A DNA stretch of 64,000 nt from Roseburia sp. AF12-17LB (GTDB lineage Bacteria > Bacillota > Clostridia > Lachnospirales > Lachnospiraceae): positions 62,001 to 126,000 of the forward strand of contig NZ_QUHR01000002.1 of the NCBI RefSeq assembly GCF_003479605.1. Direction: 5' to 3'. Positions 9,241 to 15,678 of this stretch are shown here, piece after piece. A model generated the notes under the pieces. That model saw nothing but the letters and a program-made list of their open reading frames with translations, was not told where the DNA came from and ran no database searches. The position numbers and the translations under genes are program-made. The number at the start of each line of letters is the position of its first letter. The first letter of the stretch is position 1.

Positions 9241-10629
9241 ATGGTTCATTTAATTGTGGAGTTATCAAAATATGCACTGATTATTCTGTTTTCCGTGTAT
9301 ACATATGAATGTTTTGCGGTATTCCGGAATATATCAGAACGAAAACAGGAAAAGAAATTTAAACGGCAGGCAAGGATTTTGTATGTGATTCATTTTACGG
9401 CATATTTAGTCATATTTGCGGTGACAGAGGATGCATATACCTTTATTTTTTATCTGGCGCAGATAATTCTTCTTGTTGTGGTGCGGAATGTGTACAAATT
9501 ATGTTATCCGACGGCTTCAAGACTTTTGGTTAATAATATGTGTATGCTTATGATTATCGGGTTTATTATTCTGACCCGCCTGAATTTTGGACATGCTATC
9601 AAGCAGTTTGCGATTGCAGCGGTATCCTGTGTGATTTCCCTTGTGATTCCGGTGATGATACGGAGGATGGGATTTTTCCGGAATCTTACCTGGATTTATG
9701 CGGCAATCGGTATTGTGGAACTTGGTATTGTATGTATAGCAGGAAGCACCAGCTATGGAGCAAAGATTTCCTTTACCATAGCAGGAATTACGGTACAGCC
9801 GTCCGAATTTATTAAGATTCTTTTTGTGTTTTTTGTGGCTGCCATGTATCATAAATCAACGGAATTCCGTCAGGTGATAATTACCACTTTGATTGCAGCA
9901 CTGCATGTATTGATTCTGGTATTATCCAGGGATTTAGGTGGCGCATTGATTTTCTTTGTGGCTTATATGGCAATGCTTTATGTGGCAACGAGAAAACCAC
10001 TCTATTTTGCCGGTGGACTGCTGGCGGGAAGTGTAGCGGCAGTAATTGCCTATAAATTATTTAACCATGTCAGAGTCCGTGTGGTGGCATGGAAAACACC
10101 TCTAAAAGTAATTGACAAAGAGGGCTATCAGATCTGCCAGTCACTTTTTGCAATCGGGACCGGAAGCTTCTTCGGTCTGGGGTTATATCAGGGCATGCCA
10201 AATAAAATACCGGTAGTAGAACAGGATTTTATTTTCGCAGCAATTTCAGAAGAACTGGGTGGAATGTTTGCCCTGTGTCTTATTTTGGTCTGTGTAAGCT
10301 GTTTCCTGATGTTTTTAAATATTGCCATGCAGTTAAAGGATTCCTTTTATAAGCTGGTGGCACTTGGACTTGGAACGATTTACGGATTTCAGGTATTCTT
10401 AACCATTGGCGGAGTTACAAAATTTATTCCATCCACCGGAGTAACCCTTCCGTTAGTCAGCTATGGAGGAAGCTCCATGTTAAGTACATTGATTATATTT
10501 GGCATTATTCAGGGATTATATATTTTGCGGGAAGACGAAGGAGTGTCACATAATGAAAAAGGAGAATATAAATCAGCAAAAAAGAAAGCAAAATCGGGAT
10601 TCGAAACAGAAGTCAGGGACCTCAGTTAG
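9241..10629 (+). CDS. FtsW/RodA/SpoVE-family peptidoglycan glycosyltransferase
   Basis: 462 residues with about ten membrane helices. SEDS-family signatures are present: QPSEFIKILFVFF (about 183-196), the aspartate-bearing LSRDLGGALIFF segment, and the C-terminal STGVTLPLVSYGGSS. SEDS proteins polymerise lipid II at the membrane with a partner class B penicillin-binding protein, which is encoded next and overlaps this gene by 77 bases. Whether it acts in division, elongation or the spore cortex cannot be decided; the presence of a dedicated PBP partner argues for a self-contained SEDS-bPBP pair. Confidence 0.88.
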   Translation: MVHLIVELSKYALIILFSVYTYECFAVFRNISERKQEKKFKRQARILYVIHFTAYLVIFAVTEDAYTFIFYLAQIILLVVVRNVYKLCYPTASRLLVNNMCMLMIIGFIILTRLNFGHAIKQFAIAAVSCVISLVIPVMIRRMGFFRNLTWIYAAIGIVELGIVCIAGSTSYGAKISFTIAGITVQPSEFIKILFVFFVAAMYHKSTEFRQVIITTLIAALHVLILVLSRDLGGALIFFVAYMAMLYVATRKPLYFAGGLLAGSVAAVIAYKLFNHVRVRVVAWKTPLKVIDKEGYQICQSLFAIGTGSFFGLGLYQGMPNKIPVVEQDFIFAAISEELGGMFALCLILVCVSCFLMFLNIAMQLKDSFYKLVALGLGTIYGFQVFLTIGGVTKFIPSTGVTLPLVSYGGSSMLSTLIIFGIIQGLYILREDEGVSHNEKGEYKSAKKKAKSGFETEVRDLS

Positions 10630-12031
10630 TAAGAATAAAGAATTTGCAGTGATTACTTATCTTTTCCTTGCTATCTTTATCTGCCTGATGGGATATATGG
10701 TATATTTTCAGACGGTAAAAAGCGAAGATTTTATCAATAGTCCATATAATAGCAGACAGGATACTTTTGCAGACCGTGTGGTCAGAGGAAAGATTATGTC
10801 AGCAGATGGCAAAGTTTTGGCCGAGACCGTAGTGGATGCTGCCGGTAATGAAACCCGGAAATATCCTTATGGTAATATGTATGCGCATGTGGTCGGTTTT
10901 TCCACCAATGGAAAGTCAGGTATTGAATCCAATATGAACTTTAATCTTTTACGTTCCCATTCTTTTGTATTAGAGCGTATGTTTAACGAGATTAAAGATG
11001 AAAAAAGCATGGGAGACAATGTGGTTACCACGTTGGATTCCACTTTGCAGGAAGCTGCATATCAGGCATTGGGTAATTATGATGGTGCAGTTGTTGTGAT
11101 GGAGCCTTCCACCGGAAAAGTGCTTGCCATGGTGTCCAAACCGGATTTTGACCCGAATACTATTGCGGCAGACTGGGATTCCATTATTTCAGAAGATAAT
11201 AATAACTCGGTTCTTTTAAACCGGGCGACCCAGGGATTATATCCGCCTGGTTCTACTTTTAAAATAATTACAACTTTAGAATATATCCGGGAAAATCCGG
11301 ATTATGAGAATTACAGTTATAGCTGTAACGGAAGTATTACAGAGAATGATTTTACAATACACTGTTATAATAATGCCGTGCATGGAACGCAGGATTTGAA
11401 GCAGTCCTTTGCAAATTCCTGTAATTCATCTTATGCCAATATCGGATTATCTTTGGACACAGATTCTCTTTCGGACCTTTGTTCAGATTTGATGTTTGAT
11501 AAGACACTGCCGGGAAACTTTGAAACAAGTAAAAGTCAGTTTAAATTAACAGATGAATCCCCGGAAAGTATGAAAATGCAGACGGCAATCGGACAGGGAG
11601 AGACGCTGGTAACACCACTCCATATGTTATTGATTACCAGTGCAATTGCCAACGATGGTATTCTGATGAAACCTTATGTGGTAGACCATACGGAAAATGA
11701 AAATGGTATAGAAGTAAAGAAATATGAGCCGGCTGCAAGCAAGCAGCTTCTTTCGGAAAAAGAAGCAAAGACCATGCAGGAATTTATGGCAGGAGTAGTT
11801 GCAGATGGTACTGCATCCAAGTTAAATGGGCAGAGTTATACTGCATACGGCAAGACTGGCTCCGCAGAGTTTAATAACAATAAGGGAGAAAGCCATTCCT
11901 GGTTTGTTGGATATGCACACCGGGAGGATAAGGAAGATATTGCAGTTGTTGTAATTGCAGAAGGTGCAGGTGCAGGCAGTACTGTTGCAGTTCCGGCAGC
12001 AAAACAGGTTTTTGATGCATATTACAGATAA
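10553..12031 (+). CDS. Class B penicillin-binding protein (transpeptidase), SEDS partner
   Basis: 492 residues from the ATG at 10553, chosen because GAAGGAG lies just upstream; the frame is open further up to 10499 but without a good site. One N-terminal membrane anchor (about 31-51) follows a basic cytoplasmic tail. A short dimerisation region precedes the transpeptidase domain, which has all three active-site motifs: Ser234-x-x-Lys in PGSTFK, Ser289-Cys-Asn, and Lys434-Thr-Gly in YGKTGSAEF. It crosslinks peptidoglycan outside the membrane. The start lies 77 bases inside the SEDS gene, implying coupled translation of the pair, resembling the rodA-pbpA arrangement of Actinobacteria. Confidence 0.9.
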   Translation: MKKENINQQKRKQNRDSKQKSGTSVSKNKEFAVITYLFLAIFICLMGYMVYFQTVKSEDFINSPYNSRQDTFADRVVRGKIMSADGKVLAETVVDAAGNETRKYPYGNMYAHVVGFSTNGKSGIESNMNFNLLRSHSFVLERMFNEIKDEKSMGDNVVTTLDSTLQEAAYQALGNYDGAVVVMEPSTGKVLAMVSKPDFDPNTIAADWDSIISEDNNNSVLLNRATQGLYPPGSTFKIITTLEYIRENPDYENYSYSCNGSITENDFTIHCYNNAVHGTQDLKQSFANSCNSSYANIGLSLDTDSLSDLCSDLMFDKTLPGNFETSKSQFKLTDESPESMKMQTAIGQGETLVTPLHMLLITSAIANDGILMKPYVVDHTENENGIEVKKYEPAASKQLLSEKEAKTMQEFMAGVVADGTASKLNGQSYTAYGKTGSAEFNNNKGESHSWFVGYAHREDKEDIAVVVIAEGAGAGSTVAVPAAKQVFDAYYR

Positions 12032-12093
12032 ATGAAAACAGATAGGATGACATGTTGCGTCGGGGAATCATCCTGGACTTCTGAAATGGATTG

Positions 12094-12122
12094 TTGCATC
12101 CTTATGAAAAAAGGGGTATACT
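12094..12122 (+). promoter_or_regulatory. Candidate sigma-A promoter for the NUDIX gene
   Basis: TTGCAT at 12094-12099 and TATACT at 12117-12122, 17 bases apart, 44 bases upstream of the chosen ATG. A longer in-frame reading from a TTG at 12091 would run through this promoter and has no ribosome-binding site. Confidence 0.55.
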
Positions 12123-12165
12123 GTTTGTTAAACAAAAGGTAGTGACCACATCAGGAGGTATTGCA

Positions 12166-12618
12166 ATGATTGAAGCAACAAGTTGTGGTGGTGTGGTAAT
12201 ATTTCGGGGTAAGGTGCTTGTCCTTTATAAGAATTATAAGAATAAGTACGAAGGCTGGGTGCTTCCAAAGGGAACAGTGGAACCCGGGGAAGAATTCAAA
12301 GATACCGCAGCAAGAGAGGTATTGGAGGAAACGGGCGTAGATGCATCCATAATCAAATATGTCGGGAAGAGCCAGTATAGCTTTACTGTGCCAGAAGATA
12401 CGGTGGAGAAACAGGTACATTGGTATCTGATGATGGCAGACAGTTATTACAGTAAGCCACAACGTGAAGAGTTCTTTGTAGATTCCGGATATTATAAATA
12501 TCATGAAGCCTATCATCTTTTAAAATTTGCCAATGAGAAGCAGATTTTGGAAAAGGCTTATAATGAATATCTGGATTTGAAAAAGTGTAATCTGTGGGGA
12601 ACCCACAAATATTATTAG
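12166..12618 (+). CDS. NUDIX hydrolase
   Basis: 150 residues. The Nudix box is complete: Gly36-x5-Glu42-x7-Arg50-Glu51-x2-Glu54-Glu55-x-Gly57 (GTVEPGEEFKDTAAREVLEE), which coordinates magnesium to hydrolyse a nucleoside diphosphate linked to another group. The substrate is not predictable; the LPKGTVEPGE style and short length fit a housekeeping diadenosine-polyphosphate or nucleotide-cleaning enzyme, which is inference. AGGAGG at 12153-12158 fixes the start at 12166. The gene has its own promoter and a terminator, so it appears monocistronic. Confidence 0.9.
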   Translation: MIEATSCGGVVIFRGKVLVLYKNYKNKYEGWVLPKGTVEPGEEFKDTAAREVLEETGVDASIIKYVGKSQYSFTVPEDTVEKQVHWYLMMADSYYSKPQREEFFVDSGYYKYHEAYHLLKFANEKQILEKAYNEYLDLKKCNLWGTHKYY

Positions 12619-12641
12619 AGCAGCCATCTGACTGCTTTTTT
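12619..12641 (+). terminator. Intrinsic terminator after the NUDIX gene
   Basis: AGCAG at 12619-12623 pairs with CTGCT at 12632-12636 around an eight-base loop and runs into a T tract (12636-12641), starting right after the TAG stop. Confidence 0.6.
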
Positions 12642-12662
12642 AAATCAGATATGAGGTGTAGC

Positions 12663-13004
12663 ATGCATTGGTATTCTAATTTATATCTGGGAGAAAGGCT
12701 GAAAAATCAGGAAGCAAAGGTAAAAAGCAGAGTGGAGCGGAATGTGCCACAGCCGTCGCTTTATCTTCTGACCCTTCCGTCAAATGAAGAGAATCTTCTG
12801 GATATTATACCGGCAACAGATTTATTACAAAAGGCATATCCGAAGAAAGAACTTTTTATTATCGGTCTGGAAAGAGGATATGACGCAGCATTAGAGATGT
12901 CAGCAGCAATTGTGAATGATATTTATCATAAAACAGGAACATTTGAAGTGCGTAAATTTGTACTGAAACAGCAGACTCGTAAAAATACTGAAATGGAGAC
13001 ATGA
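12663..13004 (+). CDS. Conserved hypothetical protein, first gene of a DUF2953/GerW cluster
   Basis: 113 residues from the ATG at 12663, which has GAGGTG nearby; a longer frame to 12594 crosses the preceding terminator and is rejected. No domain is recognised. It is soluble, with an Asn/Lys-rich N terminus (MHWYSNLYLGERLKNQEAK) and a hydrophobic-core-like C-terminal half containing PKKELFIIGLERGYDAALEM, which looks like a compact alpha/beta domain. It overlaps the DUF2953 gene by four bases (ATGA), and a GerW-family spore gene follows, so a sporulation-related role is a reasonable but untested guess. Confidence 0.65.
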   Translation: MHWYSNLYLGERLKNQEAKVKSRVERNVPQPSLYLLTLPSNEENLLDIIPATDLLQKAYPKKELFIIGLERGYDAALEMSAAIVNDIYHKTGTFEVRKFVLKQQTRKNTEMET

Positions 13005-13975
13005 GGATGACAGTGCTGTTATCTATTTTGAAAATCCTGGGCATAATATTATTATGCATATTAGGTTTACTGGTTTTACTTATCATGCTTTTGCTGTTTG
13101 CTCCGGTATCTTACCGGATTCGTGGAGAGACAAGGCAGGGACAGACTACGTTAAAAGTGCATGGAGCATGGTGTCTTATGGCTTTGCGTTTTTCCTTTCT
13201 AATGGAGCAGGGAAAGCGGCTTGCAGTTTTAAAGATTTTTGGCATAAAAGCATGGAAGTATCCATCGGATGAAAAATCCAAAAAGAAATTAGAAAAAAAG
13301 AAAGTAAAGAAAAAGCAGAAAAAGAAATCCGGGGAAAAATCCCATAAGGAACCGGAAAAAGACTTAGTGCAGAAACGTCAGAAGCCGGAAGAACAAACAG
13401 CACCGGCGATTGAAAAAAAGATAGATGTAACGGGGTTAGAAGAACAGAATCCACCGGCTGAAGTGCAAGAAGAACAGACGGAAAAACAGTATGAACAGAA
13501 ACACCATAAGAAGACATATAAGAAAAAGTTTGTTTCCGTATTTGGTAAAATCAGCAAGACAATACGCTCGATAGTAGAAAAGATAAAAGCAATTCCGCAG
13601 AAATTAAAAAATATCGGCAGTAAAATAAAAAAAGTGAATCAGTGGATACAGGATGAGCAGAATAGAAGTGCCGTCCGGTTTGTCCTGGGTGATGTAATAG
13701 GGCTGTTAAAAAAATACGGACCAAAGCATATGAAGGCAGATGTTGCTTATGGTATGGAAGATCCGGCAGCCACAGGACAGGTTTTAGCAGTGCTCAGCGT
13801 ATTACCATTTTTATATTATGATAAGGTATCTATTATGCCGGATTTTGAGGCAGAACGTTTTTATATCGAAGGCAGCTGGGATATAAGGGGACGGATACAG
13901 GTGATTCATTTATTAAAGGCTGCAATTCAAATCTGGAGAAATCCGGATGTGAAACACTTTATAAAGCAATTTTAA
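13001..13975 (+). CDS. DUF2953 domain-containing membrane protein
   Basis: 324 residues. A long hydrophobic N-terminal helix (about residues 5-30) ends at APVSYRIRGE, the hallmark entry to DUF2953; a very basic, Lys/Glu-rich linker spans about residues 88-190 (KKKLEKKKVKKKQKKK), and the C-terminal part resumes DUF2953 with DVAYGMEDPAATGQVLAV. DUF2953 proteins of endospore formers commonly sit directly before GerW/YtfJ, as here. The molecular function is unknown. Translation is coupled to the preceding gene by an ATGA overlap. Confidence 0.82.
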   Translation: MRMTVLLSILKILGIILLCILGLLVLLIMLLLFAPVSYRIRGETRQGQTTLKVHGAWCLMALRFSFLMEQGKRLAVLKIFGIKAWKYPSDEKSKKKLEKKKVKKKQKKKSGEKSHKEPEKDLVQKRQKPEEQTAPAIEKKIDVTGLEEQNPPAEVQEEQTEKQYEQKHHKKTYKKKFVSVFGKISKTIRSIVEKIKAIPQKLKNIGSKIKKVNQWIQDEQNRSAVRFVLGDVIGLLKKYGPKHMKADVAYGMEDPAATGQVLAVLSVLPFLYYDKVSIMPDFEAERFYIEGSWDIRGRIQVIHLLKAAIQIWRNPDVKHFIKQF

Positions 13976-14011
13976 CAGAATCAATACGAAGTAGAATCAG
14001 GAGGAATTATT

Positions 14012-14458
14012 ATGTCAGACAGTAATAACACATTTCGCAATACGGTAGAATCTTTATTCAAAGGAATGGACAGCTTCATTACAACCAAGACGGTTGTAGG
14101 AGATGCCATTCATATCGGAGATACCATCATTCTTCCATTAGTGGATGTATCCTTTGGCGTAGGCGCAGGTGCATTTTCACAGGAGAAGAAGAACAACGGA
14201 GCAGGAGGAATGGGTGGAAAGATTACACCGAGTGCGGTTCTTGTCATTCAGAATGGCACCACCAAGCTTGTAAATATTAAGAATCAGGATGGTGTGACCA
14301 AAATTCTTGATATGGTACCAGATTTCGTAAATAAGTTTGCATCCAGGGGAAAGAAGGATGAGGCAGCAACTGCAAAGTTAGATGAAGAATCCAAGAAAGC
14401 AGCAGAGTCTGAGATGAATGAAATTTTATCTGATGCAGTAAATAAGGATGAAGAATAA
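14012..14458 (+). CDS. GerW family spore protein (YtfJ-like)
   Basis: 148 residues. The N terminus FRNTVESLFKGMDSFITTKTVVGDAI and the glycine-rich VDVSFGVGAGAF plus GGKITPSAVLVIQNG identify the GerW/YtfJ family, made in the forespore in Bacillus and associated with germination-related functions. A strong AGGAGGAATT is placed before the ATG. The C-terminal 40 residues are acidic and Lys/Ala-rich and probably disordered. It follows the DUF2953 gene by 36 bases and ends its operon at a strong hairpin. Confidence 0.9.
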   Translation: MSDSNNTFRNTVESLFKGMDSFITTKTVVGDAIHIGDTIILPLVDVSFGVGAGAFSQEKKNNGAGGMGGKITPSAVLVIQNGTTKLVNIKNQDGVTKILDMVPDFVNKFASRGKKDEAATAKLDEESKKAAESEMNEILSDAVNKDEE

Positions 14459-14511
14459 GAGAACAGTATAGAATAGTAACAGAAGAACGTACAGCGTGCT
14501 AAGTGAAAAAG

Positions 14512-14544
14512 AAGGGCATATACTATAATGGTATATGTCTTTTT
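14512..14544 (+). terminator. Terminator after the GerW gene
   Basis: A stem with GCATATAC at 14516-14523 region and GTATATGT at 14531-14538, extended outward by G-U and A-U pairs, a seven-base loop, then a T tract at 14540-14544. It ends about 15 bases before the small membrane ORF. Confidence 0.65.
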
Positions 14545-14559
14545 GATTGGAGAAAAAAC

Positions 14560-14700
14560 ATGAAACGCTTGATGGGGTATTCCTTTTTCATGGTGGGATT
14601 TGGCATGTTTTTTATGTTTATTATTCCAAGTGACGTGATTGGGATTATTATTATATTGATATTGCTGTTGATAGGGTATAATCTTTTCTGCTGTAAGTAA
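14560..14700 (+). CDS. Small membrane protein, 46 residues
   Basis: From the ATG at 14560 (GGAG at 14549-14552, seven-base spacing) the product is MKRLMGYSFFMVGFGMFF... followed by SDVIGIIIILILLLIGYNLFCCK: two short membrane helices joined by a polar IPSD turn. The frame extends upstream to a GTG at 14503 but that would cross the terminator. Families of such two-helix mini-proteins are common beside spore genes in Lachnospiraceae; function unknown. It lies immediately after the GerW terminator, so it is probably expressed by read-through or from an unseen promoter. Confidence 0.55.
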   Translation: MKRLMGYSFFMVGFGMFFMFIIPSDVIGIIIILILLLIGYNLFCCK

Positions 14701-14701
14701 T

Positions 14702-14852
14702 AGGAAAGCAATTTCTTGTAAAGGAACAAAGAATGTGCCTTGGCACATTCTTGCGCCTGCGGCGGTCGCTTGCGACAACTACCTTATACGCCGCAGTGTG
14801 CATCCTCGCGGAGCGTTTTTACTTTACAGGAAAGCAATTTCCTGTAAAGTAA
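14702..14852. repeat. Structured GC-rich element flanked by 25-bp imperfect direct repeats
   Basis: Non-coding. Direct repeats at 14702-14726 and 14828-14852 agree at 23 of 25 positions. Between them: a perfect 9-bp hairpin GAATGTGCC/GGCACATTC (14731-14750, two-base loop); a nested structure in which CTGCGGCG (14757-14764) pairs with CGCCGCAG (14789-14796) and encloses the hairpin GTCGC-TT-GCGAC (14765-14776); then a perfect 18-bp stem made of five T/A pairs plus ACTTTACAGGAAA (14821-14833) and its complement (14838-14850) around GCAA. Its GC content is clearly above the flanks. This looks like an interspersed repeat (MITE/REP-like) or a structured RNA; copy number cannot be judged from one window. 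Confidence 0.7.
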
Positions 14853-14879
14853 AAAAAGGACTGTCCAAAAGGACAGTCC
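14851..14879 (-). terminator. Terminator of rpmB
   Basis: Perfect hairpin GGACTGTCC (14858-14866) with GGACAGTCC (14871-14879), four-base loop, followed on the - strand by seven U (A run 14851-14857 on +). It lies just beyond the rpmB stop and abuts the structured repeat. Confidence 0.85.
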
Positions 14880-14895
14880 AGATAGAAAATGCTAA

Positions 14896-15081
14896 TTAAG
14901 CTCTTTCAACGGATCCGGATCTTAAACAGGAAGTACATACGTACATTCTTTTTGGAGTTCCGTTTACTTTACATTTTACAGATTTGATGTTTGATTTCCA
15001 CATTCTATTAGATCTTCTATGAGAATGGCTCACATTGTTACCGAAATGAGCGCCTTTTCCACAAACTGCACATTTTGCCAT
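14896..15081 (-). CDS. rpmB: 50S ribosomal protein L28
   Basis: 61 residues beginning MAKCAVCGKGAHFGNNVSHS, with a C-terminal CTSCLRSG; the four cysteines (CxxC and CxxC) give a zinc-binding L28 of the C+ type. L28 is a large-subunit protein. The start is fixed by AGGAGGTGC on the - strand; the frame stays open 17 codons upstream but without support. Divergent from asp23, an arrangement conserved in Firmicutes (rpmB, yloU, yloV, recG). Confidence 0.97.
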   Translation of the reverse strand: MAKCAVCGKGAHFGNNVSHSHRRSNRMWKSNIKSVKCKVNGTPKRMYVCTSCLRSGSVERA

Positions 15082-15141
15082 GATAGCACCTCCTTTAAAT
15101 TCTTCACTAAGCCTGTTATGACACAAGCTCACAACAAAGCT

Positions 15142-15170
15142 ATCTTAACAGAAATACAGACAGAATGCAA
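15142..15170 (-). promoter_or_regulatory. Candidate sigma-A promoter for rpmB
   Basis: On the - strand TTGCAT (15170-15165) and TAAGAT (15147-15142) are 17 bases apart, about 60 bases upstream of the rpmB ATG. Confidence 0.55.
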
Positions 15171-15232
15171 GAAAAAAATTGCATTTTTTGAAAATAAAGA
15201 AAAATACTGTTTCTTTTTTCGGAAAAAGAGGT

Positions 15233-15238
15233 TATAAT
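15233..15238 (+). promoter_or_regulatory. Candidate -10 element for the asp23-dak2-recG operon
   Basis: A perfect TATAAT at 15233-15238, 65 bases before the Asp23-family ATG. The -35 region (TTTCTT at 15210-15215, 17 bases away) is poor, so the promoter call is tentative. Confidence 0.4.
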
Positions 15239-15303
15239 ATAGTTCATGTTATGTATATACTGGCGGAAATGCGAGAAGATTAATTTTAATTGGAGGTTAT
15301 AGA

Positions 15304-15663
15304 ATGACAGGTAAAATGGAAAACGAATTAGGTAAAGTCGTAATTGATAATGAAGTAATTGCAACCTATGCCGGTTCTGTTGCAGTTGAGTGCTTTGGCA
15401 TTGTGGGAATGGCTGCAGTTAATATGAAAGATGGCCTGGTTAAATTATTAAAGAGAGATTATCTGACACATGGTATAAATGTGGATGTGGATGAAAATAA
15501 TAAAATTACAATTGATTTCCATGTAATTGTTGCCTATGGCGTAAGTATTGAGACAGTAGCAGACAATCTGATTCATACGGTAAAATATAAAGTGGAAGAG
15601 TTTACCGGAATGCAGATTAAGAAAGTCAACATTTTAGTTGAAGGCGTCAGAGTGATTGATTAA
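15304..15663 (+). CDS. Asp23/Gls24 family envelope stress protein (YloU-like)
   Basis: 119 residues without membrane segments. MENELGKVVIDNEVIATYAGSVAVECFGIVGMA is the conserved N terminus of the Asp23/Gls24 (DUF322) family, and VEEFTGMQIKKVNILVEGVRV the conserved end. B. subtilis YloU and S. aureus Asp23 are abundant proteins linked to cell-envelope homeostasis. GGAGG precedes the ATG. The next gene (DAK2) follows after 15 bases, matching the B. subtilis yloU-yloV order. Confidence 0.93.
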   Translation: MTGKMENELGKVVIDNEVIATYAGSVAVECFGIVGMAAVNMKDGLVKLLKRDYLTHGINVDVDENNKITIDFHVIVAYGVSIETVADNLIHTVKYKVEEFTGMQIKKVNILVEGVRVID

Positions 15664-15678
15664 GGAGGAACTGTTGAA

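Noticed and set aside
12044..12074. Inverted repeat AGGATGA/TCATCCT after the PBP gene
   Set aside because: Long loop and no T tract; not convincing as a terminator.
12594..12662. Longer N terminus for the protein at 12663
   Set aside because: It would run through the NUDIX terminator and lacks a ribosome-binding site, while the ATG at 12663 has one.
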